Translations under genes and position numbers: made by a program
The notes under the pieces: generated by a model
Databases searched by the model: none
Told to the model about the DNA's origin: nothing
The model's input: the letters and a program-made list of their open reading frames with translations, nothing else
In this document: in pieces, positions 55,652 through 64,000 of the stretch
Numbering within the stretch: position 1 is the first letter of the stretch
Layout: every line of letters begins with the position of its first letter
Assembly: GCF_050947875.1 (NCBI RefSeq)
Contig: NC_134573.1
Span: 64,271,815 to 64,335,814 of the forward strand
DNA: 64,000 nt
Direction: 5' to 3'
Source: Dermacentor variabilis
Taxonomy: Eukaryota > Arthropoda > Arachnida > Ixodida > Ixodidae

Positions 55652-56023
55652 TTTCTGCGGTAAAGCTAGGGAAACTATGGAGCATGTTTGATTAGAATGT
55701 GAAGACGTCTACGCAGCGGTCGAATTAGGCACCACTGGCCTCCTTGAAGCCCTTGGGTTCAGCGGGAGCAGTGGAAAACTAAACATGTCCGCAATAGGCA
55801 TTACTAAGAGGCGATTGGAGGATTGGGGGACGAAAAGTGAGGAAACGACAAAAAACGGAGACGTACAAAAGCACAGTTAGCAATATGGGATCAGAAAATT
55901 TAGGTGTGAGAGTTCATAGTGTTTATTTTTTTATTGTTTAACTTAGGTAGGGCATTAGGCAGTATAATAGCAAGAGCTTGGTGGCCCGTTCCAAAGGAGA
56001 CGCTCGTAACATCCATCCATCCA
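55652..56023 (+). mobile_element. LINE 3' fragment nested in MITE copy 3
   Basis: Encodes, with a stop, the same MEHV...CEDVY...LNMSA tail as 1800-1665, then a 3' UTR and a (catc)n tail. Flanked by 7-bp near-identical target copies gctaccc (55645-55651) and gctatcc (56024-56030). A short 5'-truncated copy with tail and target duplication is the usual result of target-primed reverse transcription. Confidence 0.75.
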
Positions 56024-56199
56024 GCTATCCGCAAACGCAAAGCCCTATTCTAAATCTACTTCTGCGTGCCCCAACGCTAACACCCGCAAAGCTCTTTAGG
56101 GCCCCTATTCTAAAACTCTATACTATTGCATAAGGTATACCCTTACCAAGTGGATGACGTTACTTCTTCCCAGAATTTTCAAAAAAAAGGGGGGGATGG

Positions 56200-56383
56200 T
56201 GTTACATCGGGGTCTCGGTTTCGAGACCGAAACTTACTCGCCCTCAAGGGGCGCTGTGATAGCGACGCTGAGCCTATTTAAGGCGCCGCGCGTTCAATTA
56301 ACTCGCAGCCTCGGTCCCCGTCTGCGCATTTCTTCAGGCTGCCGTCCCGGCGTGGCGATCGTGAAGGTCACGCCGACATAACA
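56200..56383 (+). mobile_element. 3' LTR of the Gypsy element
   Basis: Starts tgttacatcggggtctcgg and ends gacataaca. Preceded by a textbook polypurine tract (aaaaaaaagggggggatgg, 56181-56199). Matches 50096-50285, with the similarity fading towards the 3' end. No identical short duplication flanks the whole element (tatac before, tcaac after). Confidence 0.8.
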
Positions 56384-56602
56384 TCAACGTTTTGCGACGC
56401 TGTCATAAAATCGGCAGTTGATGGTAGCGCTTGACCTTCTTCGTTATTCGTTTTTTTTTCTTTCTTGCTGTGTGTTCATCGTCACATTTCGCAGTGTTAG
56501 GAATATGCCAACTAGGTCCCTGAGAGTCCCCTAATATGTGCTTAACCTGGTGTGTTATTGGCCACCTGCAAAATATTACTATGGGGTGCGCGCATGTCGT
56601 AC

Positions 56603-56812
56603 CGCTGGATCCTCCCGGTGTCCTTCGCAGGTCGTAGGGGTTGCGCGTCCTGCCATATAGCCTGTTGTTGGACTCCCACCACATGGCCAACTCGGAGACG
56701 TTCGTCACCGCCAGCGGGATGGCGCCCGCCGAGCGCAGCGCCGCCACGGCGTCCGCGTCACACTCGGCCAGCGTCCCTCGGCGGCTGCACAGTCCGGCGT
56801 CCAACGCAAGTC
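56603..56812 (-). CDS. FAAH2: FAAH2-like amidase, exon with the start of the amidase signature
   Basis: Acceptor ctcgtcaccgtgacag/GA at 56812 and donor TCCAGCG/GTACGA at 56603, phase 1 out. It encodes LALDAGLCSRRGTLA, AVAALRSAGAIPLAVTNVSELAMWW and YGRTRNPYDLRRTPGGSS, typical of FAAH2. The exon ends inside GGSSGG, so the intron splits the amidase signature. The catalytic Lys and the N-terminal membrane segment must be encoded further right, outside the window; I found no convincing upstream exon up to 64000. The Gypsy 3' LTR lies 220 bp into the following intron. Confidence 0.92.
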
Positions 56813-58019
56813 CTGTCACGGTGACGAGACAGAAAGAGAAAGTGAGCACTCGGTTGGACTGCAGCAACAACTATCGACCGCGTGCTCAGCCAGCAGACAT
56901 TGCGCAAGCGTTTGCTCTGATTCGTGCTGAAGCTAGACGTTGATAGCAAACCGCGCACCATCACGCTTCCACCGCCACTGTTATAGGCGCTTAATCTCAT
57001 GGGCTAGGTTGCTTCACTGACTGGAATGGTACCGGTGCTTTAGGGCCAAAGAACTAACGGTAGAGCTCTAAGGTAAGGCAGGCAGAGAAAGATGCGCAAT
57101 AAAGATGGACGGTAGCTAACCAATATCAACATGGTTGGCTACTCTCCTATGAGGGAAAAAATAGCGGAGGAGAGAAAGAAAGGTGAAAAACTACACAGGG
57201 CCCATATTTCAAAGGGGGAGCAACTCTCTTTCTCTAAAGTAGCAGCCCTTTTAGACCATTCAGCATTAATACGAGTTGCCGAATCTATATAAGCACCTGA
57301 AGTTCTCTCATTCTACAGCTTGTAGAGTCTGACGGTGACCGCATGTCTCTGCGTTGGACAGTGTGCAAATGATGCGAAGACATGCGCGACTCTTTGTCTC
57401 GTATTGGCGCATTGCAAAAGCTGTGAATGCAGCGCCCACTTTGGAAGCACTAATGTTCACTCGGAAAATATCACACATGTGTACGACATTAAAAGAAAAA
57501 TGTTCAGAAAAGCCAGACTGCATAAGCGTCCTATCGCTTGCTCTATGTAAAAAAAAAAAGTCGCTCTTTCGCTCGAAAGGCCAAGTATCGATAGCTACAG
57601 CAAAGCATTAAACTACACGGAGTAATGTTCGTAGCTTTATCGGCTGTATAAATTGATTTCTATATTCGCTATAATAAATAATCAGCCATGGTGTCACGCG
57701 CGCACGGGCAGACGGGTACGAACCTCAATCGATGACCACGAATCATCGCTATGACAACGCTGGCGTGATGAGCGCCAACGGAGGGAAGCCAATGTTTTTG
57801 CTGCCTCAGACTTCAATGCGTCTCTGAGACTGGAGATTGCGCGACCTCCGAGACCAGTTGCGGGGGAAGACTGAGCACATACAGCCGCCAGTCATGCAGC
57901 CGCCGGAGCTTACTTCCAAGATAGGGTGCGGGAGGTGTGCGCCCTCTGCAGCGCGAACATTCATGCGCAGCCACGGCCGCGTTAGCTAAAGAGTCCCGCT
58001 CACTTGCCCCCCCCCCCTG
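56813..58019. other. Next FAAH2 intron (upstream), nothing recognised
   Basis: Short frames only. No exon with an amidase motif (such as a VxxKD/E catalytic-lysine segment) was seen on the minus strand. Confidence 0.45.
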
Positions 58020-58260
58020 CCCGCGAGCACGCACTCACCCCACCACGCTGCGCGTACTTTATCACGTGACCAGCACCCAGGGCGTGCATCAAGCCACCAT
58101 ACTTTTTGGCTCACCCAATCACGCTTCCCCTAGCACTTACAGCATACGGCGCGCTGGGCGAGATAGAATCTTATCGCGCTTGGAGTTTATACGTAACCTC
58201 ACGGCGACGAAGCCGGCCGGAATTCGCCTGGAGTATCGTACCAGATCAAAAATAGTCAAA
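58020..58260 (+). repeat. Dispersed GC-rich repeat family A, copy 2
   Basis: Shares atcttatcgcgcttggagtttatacgtaacctcacggcgacg...cgcctggagtatcg with 15520-15585 and the reverse complement of 61470-61560. Preceded by a C9 tract, as copy 1 is by C14. Confidence 0.55.
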
Positions 58261-59331
58261 CTCAAAGAAGGCGTTTATATCACTTGAACATGCACACGCA
58301 CAACAGCAACCGGGGCGCTAGAAAGTAAAGCTATTCCAAACTTTTCTATTCCAATTCTGCAATCAGCTATCCGCGATTGGTCAGAAACTTTTTTTAGACC
58401 ACCCCCGCATCGCCCCCGTCTGTCACTCGACCTCACGAAAATCGCGATAGGTTCCCATATGGTATGACGTTACACACTGATTATGCATGATTGGACTGAA
58501 CAAAACAAATAGTTATCTCTGATTCGATGCCTTTTCGCCATTAGACCTCGGCTATTGTTCAAAAGATTTAGGGCTGCACCCACTTCATCTGCCTGTCACG
58601 CGACCTCACGAAACCGCGAAAACTCGCCGCGTCAGCGTGACGTGCACGCGCTAAAAATGCATTAATATGCCGGACAAAACTGAATTTTTTTTATGAATAG
58701 TCGTAGGCTGCCCGTTCCGAAATGAATAAAAGATGGCTGCCGCCGATTGCTCAGGCACTGGTTATTCGCATCTGCCGGAGAGCATGGGTTTATTTGCGTA
58801 CGATAAGTTTTTTGCGTGGCCCTGTAACGTTTTTGAGCACTTTCGGCACGTTTGCAACCTCGCTCTGCCAACTTTTCATTGCTGAGGATCCGTTTTAGCG
58901 GCTTCCTTAACATTCCGTTGCATGCCGCCACGATTTTCAACCAGCCACCGCAAGCTAAGCAAAGGAAAGTGTACCAATCGCAAACGCCGTTACAACCCTC
59001 TTCACCCGGTTATCGACTTTCAGTGCACTGGCTCGGCCTCATCACATCCCTCTCCACTTGAGCGTTCTCCTCGCCTCTTCTCAGTCAATTAGATAAGACA
59101 AGCCGCTAAGGGTAGGCAATGTTATTCGTTTTTAAAGCAAACAAAAGCGACTTCCTATAAACGAAGAGAGAGTTTGCTTGGTGCGTTCGGACAACCCTCC
59201 GGGTCAACGCCCGATGCTAGCGTCTGCGGTTACGCAAACTTCCCGTCAGGAGATTTGAATAAAAACATTGGAATAGTTTTACGTTTAGGGCCCCAGAATG
59301 CGTAACTTGCAGACTTAATCGTTACAATAGT
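58261..59331. other. Nothing recognised
   Basis: Two related phrases (ctgtcac.cgacctcacgaaa..cgc) recur at 58420-58450 and 58590-58620, a local duplication. No gene was seen. Confidence 0.4.
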
Positions 59332-59343
59332 GTAAATGTAGAC

Positions 59344-60282
59344 AGCAGAAGCTTGATGTGGGCGAGTTGGCTTTGCATACTTGAAGAAAAGAGCGCTACG
59401 AAGACGCGGGCTAAAAGAGGAACATGTACGACGGACAAGGCGCTACTTCCAACTAAATGTTTTTTTGAAGAAACAGGCTTTTAAATAAATACGACCTAGA
59501 ATGGCCCATCGTGACATCCCGACCTCCCTATTTCATTAGAAATGCTATTTCTTTTTCGGTAAGCGTCACTGAAGCGCAGCTAACGCAGATCAAACAGGCA
59601 AGAGAGGGCCCTAACACAAAAAAAGCCATTTGATAGGAAGAGAGAACATGTCATTCCTTATTGGCACAGGGTGTCCCACAACCTCAAGAAGGTGGCACAA
59701 AGGCACAGTGCTAATCTTTTCTTCAGTGCACCGTGTAAGTTGGCCAAGATATGCCCTATGCTGACAAAGGCAAAACCAGAACCATGCGTTAAGGAGCATG
59801 CAGCGCAGTACACGGCTTGCAAAAGTAATGTCGTATATGAGATACCCCTAAGTTACCAAGAGGTTTATATGGGTCAAAACCGGACGGTGTTTTAATGAAA
59901 GGGCGCGTGAGCATAATTGGGCCGTAAATAACAATGCGGGGGGCCATCTGGCAGAACACTGTGAATGTCACAATTGCCGCCCGTATCTTCGTGACACCAG
60001 GTTTCTGGCACGGTCTAGAGATAGACTAGAACGCGAGATATTAAAAGCTTTCTACATAGCCAAGGCCGAAGGCACGTGCATTAGCTGCCCTTCAGTGGCG
60101 CTTACCGAAAAAGAGATAGCATTTCTAATGAGATTGGGAGGTCGGGATGTCACGATGGGCCATTCTAGGTTGTATCTATTTAAAAGCCTGTTTCTTCAAA
60201 AAACATTTAGTTGGAACTAGCGCCTTGTCCGTCGCACATGTTCCTCTTTTAGTCCGCGTCTTCGTAGCGCTCTTTTCTTCAA
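59344..60282 (+). mobile_element. Penelope-like element with inverted arms and GIY-YIG ORF
   Basis: Flanked by identical 12-bp copies gtaaatgtagac at 59332-59343 and 60283-60294. After a 34-bp one-sided stretch, inverted arms run 59378-59590 and 60075-60285. Between them the plus frame 59671-59895 and, after a one-base frameshift, 59888-60220 encode the C-terminal part of a PLE protein. It contains VSHNLKKVAQRH, FSAPCKLAKICP, then VVYEIPLSYQEVYMGQ (the GIY-YIG endonuclease strand pair), HLAEHCECHNC, RFLARSRDRLEREIL and EKEIAFLMRLGG, ending TAG at 60218-60220. The right arm overlaps the ORF end. The reverse-transcriptase part is absent (5' truncated). Confidence 0.85.
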
Positions 60283-60294
60283 GTAAATGTAGAC

Positions 60295-61449
60295 GATTGG
60301 TAGCTTAATAAGCGATAAGGAACAATTTAAACAAAAAGAAAAGAGTATATACCCATGGAGATACATGGGGCTCCATAAGATATGCGTGGGAAAAGCGCAT
60401 AGTATGGTTGGACCAACTGCAATTCGGGGGTTGGTTAAACTGAAATTGGGAGGCGGTGCGAACATCTGACAATTGTCTACTAAAGCCTAAGCACTATTTG
60501 CCACCAGAAAGGCCATGGGTAGATGCACATAAGCTAGGAAAAGCAAGCAGGAGAGAAACAATGCTTCCGCATTAGAAGACAATTCTCAAAGTTTCTGTAG
60601 CTTTTTAAGAGGGTGCACTGACATGTGTACTTGTCTATTTATCTCCGGTGAACGCTTTTCATCGATAACAAATGTTAAGCGTAATCACTCGACGCAGCAT
60701 ACGCCTATATGTAGCGGTAGTTTCTCGAATGTTATTAATAGCTCAGCCCGTTGTCTGTTGTCATCGAAACTTGTGTATTCTGATTGTATGCGCCACATAC
60801 GAATTGTGTAGTAGTGTCTTAAAGGCACGTGGGCACCTGTAAAGGCACTGCAAAAGCCGACGCGCTTGCCCCGCAGATGAGATTACAACGACCGCGGATT
60901 GTGCTCGCCGCTATCGCTGTGCTTTTAGTGGAACTTGCTTTTCTGCGCACAGGTTCGCCGAATAAAGTTAGTTTCGTGATTCAGTTCTTGCTACGGCGTT
61001 TTTCAACGTCACTGCAACGTAACAACAAACACAGACAGGCTTAAGAGAAAAAAAAGGCTTGTATTTACAGCAGATCAAAAAAGTTGGCGCGAGGAAAGAA
61101 CTTCACAGAAGGAAGTTGATACACAACTGTACGTTAGTCATCGCTCATACTCGACAATGCGCACATTGTATCCGACGCGCGCGCTTTAGAAGTTGCGTCA
61201 TCTGTGTGAATTGCCAAAATAGGACCAAGCGATCAGATACTTGTTCTTAGCCGTCGAACATGCGTGTGAACAACCAGGCATTATTCTCCATACGTCCTTA
61301 AAGCACAAACCTATCTCAGCGAGGTCAGCGCGCATTCGGACCTGGCCTGGCGGTACCGTGAAGCGGTTTTATGGTCTACTCAGGTCGCGAACATAAGTTC
61401 CAGTTCTAGGCAGAAAATAAGCACACAATATTCAACGCCAACTCATTAG
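60295..61449. other. Nothing recognised
   Basis: A plus frame at 60829-61044 has a hydrophobic stretch (IVLAAIAVLLVELAFL), but no start context or exon structure to support a gene. Confidence 0.35.
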
Positions 61450-61700
61450 CATACGTTTTAATGCGAGAGCAATTATATGGATACTCCAGGTGCGTTTCTG
61501 TCGTCGCCGTCGCCGTGATGTTCCATGTAACGTCTAAGGGCGATAACATGGTCATCGCGCGCCGCGTCTTCTTTCACTCAGATGTACGAGTGAACGCGTG
61601 TGAGAGGGTGAGCCGACAATGGCGGCTCAATGGCGCGCCGCGCTTTCTCACTACAGTGTTGACAGTGTTTCCGCGCTCATCAAGTGAGATGTGTTCACGT
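61450..61700 (-). repeat. Dispersed GC-rich repeat family A, copy 3
   Basis: The reverse complement carries ccatgttatcgcccttagacgttacatggaacatcacggcgacgg...cacctggagtatccatataattgctctcgca, closely matching 15515-15608 in the same order. Confidence 0.6.
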
Positions 61701-63684
61701 TTGCTTGTACGCTGTTGATACCATGCTTGTTAATTTAGTAAGCGAATGTTTAGCAGTTCACACGGCCGATAAAACTACTATGATTACTTCGTATGGCTGC
61801 CTACTAATTTGATATCGCAATCGATACTTGGCCTTCCGGGCGATACGCCTTTTGAGCTTGCAGAGAAGCTGTCTTTGCGAACGCTCCTGCACTTTCCTTA
61901 CAGTGGCTGCTGAGTGCTGCTCGATGCTGCTGCCGTCTTGCCGAATAGCTCATATAAAAAAATGAGACAGATCCCACGCACTGTGGGAATCGATGTCATG
62001 CGAAGTATTTTGCTGATAGCTGGCTACTCAGCATTGTTTTGGGTTGCACAGTGTCTTACTAGGTAGACCAACATGTTTTTTTAAGACGAACAGCCATATT
62101 TCAGGTGGAAGCGCGTGCGTGACGACAGCAGCAAGAGGATGATAACGAAGGCGACGATGATTGCGTGACGCCGACTTTTGGCATTCGATGCGAGCTTACG
62201 ACATGCTGAGTGTTGGGTTCTACATGTTTACTGCACGAGCGTAGGCGTGAAAAGTGCGGATTGTGTCGTCATCTGACACTACATGTTATACGATCGTATG
62301 TATTTATGGATATCTGATGTACTGTATGTTAAAGCGACGACGAAATTAACGCTCCAGGCGATGGAACATCAAAACCTGTTCCACCTCTTCGATGAAGGCA
62401 GTACAGCGTCGCACAAATTCTACGTAGCGTTTGTTGCTACGAGTAATGCGATGAGCAATGCAGGCCGATCCCATAGATATTGCATTCGAGCACAGTGTCT
62501 AAAAGCACGAACTACCACGAGGAAAGAACGTGAGAAACTGGCACGGGACGCAGCGGCCGTTCATCTCAAGGAGCCAGTCGGCTTTCGCGCGAGGGTATGC
62601 GTGCTATAGAGGCGTAGACCGGTCGATGACTAAGCAACCATGCCATTTGCCATGACACCGCTTCTGGGCCTACTTAACATTTGGTTGGCTAGGATGGCCG
62701 ATCGTCAAGCAGTTAGTTCTACAAGTAGAATGGTTTAATAGTTAACTCCAAGAACCAAAACTGGATTGGCTTCCTAACTTTGAAGGACTATGCACATGCT
62801 AAAGTTGTGATTGCTTCCGTTCTCAGCCCGTGCTGGCCTGCTGTGTCTATGTACTGTATATCTGTGTAATCCGAATAAAAAAAAGAAACAATCTTGGCCT
62901 AGTGTTCAAAGCATTGGGCGGCTTCGCCCGAAGGCAGACGTTCGATCTTCCTGCCAGTCACGCATTTTTTTTTACAAAGGTCCCAAGTGAAGCGGCCCAG
63001 GAAATACCTACCGACCTACCACGATGGGCCTTGAATGGGGCAAATAATGCTTCACAATAAAATTTGATTGTGTTCCCGATAGTAGCATCCCCATGACCGC
63101 AAGACTGCACGACCGCAAGACCAGAATCGCACGTGTCACTTTGGGTAGCAGGAGTGCGCGAGGCACATGCGCATGCGGTAGTTCTCCTTTACTCAAAAGA
63201 CGCAGGAATGATAGAGGCAAATTTATAGCGTTTCATTAACGGGTTCACGAAAGCCTCGCTTCACATCGATCCGAAAATATGCGTTGGAGCTGCATGTTTT
63301 TTTTTTTTTTTTACCACCAGTTCTCTCTTACCGGGTTCCCACTCAAGGTGAGGTCACAACGTGCCTCGCGCAATGGGAATTTCGCAAGCGCTCTTTACGT
63401 TAAGACGGCAACACTTGGATGGAAACACGCACAAACGCTCGCCAGGCATTCTTCGGGGACCTCATGATGTCCTCCGCATACACTCTTAAAAACTTTTACA
63501 TCATTAAGTGTGCTGTTCTGTACTATGGCCACAAATGCAAAAGAAGTAATGTAAATGAAAGTGAGGTCGAAGTGTTGCTGTGATAAAGGAAGCCGCAGTC
63601 GAAAACCGGGTATTAATTATGACCAAAGTGCGCACAAAAAAAAAACACTGACCCAGCAATTTTACAGTGTATCTAATAAAATTT
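61701..63684. other. Nothing recognised
   Basis: A 108-codon plus frame (62283-62609) has no recognised domain. No splice-compatible amidase exon was seen on the minus strand. Confidence 0.35.
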
Positions 63685-63909
63685 ACGCCCTCCGTGGCAG
63701 TCCAGTGGCAATGGCCTTGCAGCTTGAGGTTCCGGGCTCGATCCCCATCGCGGTAGCCGAATCTTGATGGGGTGATATGCAAAAGCGCTCCTGGTTTAGA
63801 TGTGCGCAAAGAACCACAGTATTCAACATTAATTCTGAGTCACCCACTGCGGTTTTCTTCGTTATGAGATCGTGTTTTCGCCATGTGACAACTGAGAATT
63901 TAATTTTTT
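63685..63909 (+). mobile_element. tRNA-derived SINE, decayed copy
   Basis: Head ccctccgtggcagtccagtggcaatggc (box A) and gttccgggctcgatcccc (box B). Body tgatggggtgatatgcaaaagcgctcc...tttagatgtgcgcaaagaacc...gagtcacccactgcggt...atgagatcgtgttttcgccatgtgaca and tail aatttaatttttt. Same family as 49361-49588, opposite strand. Confidence 0.75.
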
Positions 63910-64000
63910 CTTTAGCTATTTCGGACCAATTTTCGTGGACGTTGGCGGAGCTAGCACAACGAAGACCGGGAAGGCAAGCGGAGAGCGAAAGTTCAACTGC

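Larger units (their letters stand above)
54375..56121. mobile_element. MITE, family M, copy 3, split by two nested insertions
   Basis: Three blocks (54375-54561, 55286-55651, 56024-56121) align in order with 38655-39347. Between them sit a 724-bp element (54562-55285) and a 372-bp LINE fragment (55652-56023). Outer ends TGAGAGTTTTAGAATAG and, reverse-complemented, ATAGAGTTTTAGAATAG. The expected ATT duplication is not evident for this copy. Confidence 0.85.

Noticed and set aside
56552..56943. Plus-strand frames around 56.6-56.9 kb
   Set aside because: They are shadows of the FAAH2 exon at 56812-56603.
59611..59799. Minus-strand frame opposite the Penelope-like ORF
   Set aside because: The plus strand carries the GIY-YIG coding text, so this frame is a shadow.
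62283..62609. 108-codon plus-strand frame as a gene
   Set aside because: No recognised domain, no supporting splice or poly(A) context, and its codons look like random reading.

Overview
The window looks like nuclear DNA of an ixodid (hard) tick. No name is given with the sequence, so this is an inference. It rests on low coding density, very long introns, many dispersed repeats, tRNA-derived SINEs of the kind abundant in ticks, RTE-type LINEs ending in (ATG)n, Penelope-like elements and Ty3/Gypsy elements. There is no bacterial-style gene organisation.

Two host genes can be assembled from exons with matching splice phases. (1) The 3' half of a fatty-acid amide hydrolase 2 (FAAH2-like) gene lies on the minus strand and spans nearly the whole window. 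Its exons are 56812-56603, 46291-46011, 11893-11795 and 8503-7865 (stop), with introns of about 10.3, 34.1 and 3.3 kb. The 5' exons, including the one with the catalytic lysine, should lie to the right of the window. (2) A complete-looking BEN-domain gene (about 247 aa) lies on the plus strand, with exons at 24083-24290, 40703-40801, 41330-41388, 42321-42368, 43805-44024 and 44108-44217. It is nested head-to-tail inside the 34-kb FAAH2 intron.

The rest is mostly mobile DNA. 1-7.8 kb: LINE 3' fragments, broken Ty3/Gypsy pieces and a solo LTR with an exact 4-bp target duplication. 9.2-11.7 kb: a LINE and a Penelope-like element (PLE) that is one large inverted repeat, inserted in a tandem duplication of a FAAH2 splice-donor region. 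14-18 kb: a dead mariner, a tRNA-like SINE and a 707-bp MITE. 24.3-25.6 kb: a TIR-bounded unit carrying a SWIM zinc-finger ORF, inside BEN intron 1. 27.4-30.3 kb: a broken ZSWIM3/MULE-like gene with a 21-bp minisatellite in its reading frame. 30.35-36.04 kb: a Ty3/Gypsy-type element with the order gag-PR-IN-RT-RH, the unusual Ty1/copia-like order known from Gmr1 elements. 36-40.4 kb: RTE LINEs, one split by a second MITE copy. 49.4 kb: a SINE. 50.1-56.4 kb: another Gypsy element with both LTRs, largely deleted and carrying three layers of nested insertions. 59.3-60.3 kb: a second PLE, with a GIY-YIG endonuclease ORF and the same one-sided tail architecture as the first.

The most interesting points are the nested BEN/FAAH2 arrangement, the shared PLE architecture with a natural empty site, the IN-before-RT Gypsy element, and the SWIM gene bounded by terminal inverted repeats. 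All family assignments come from reading motifs by eye; no database search was run.
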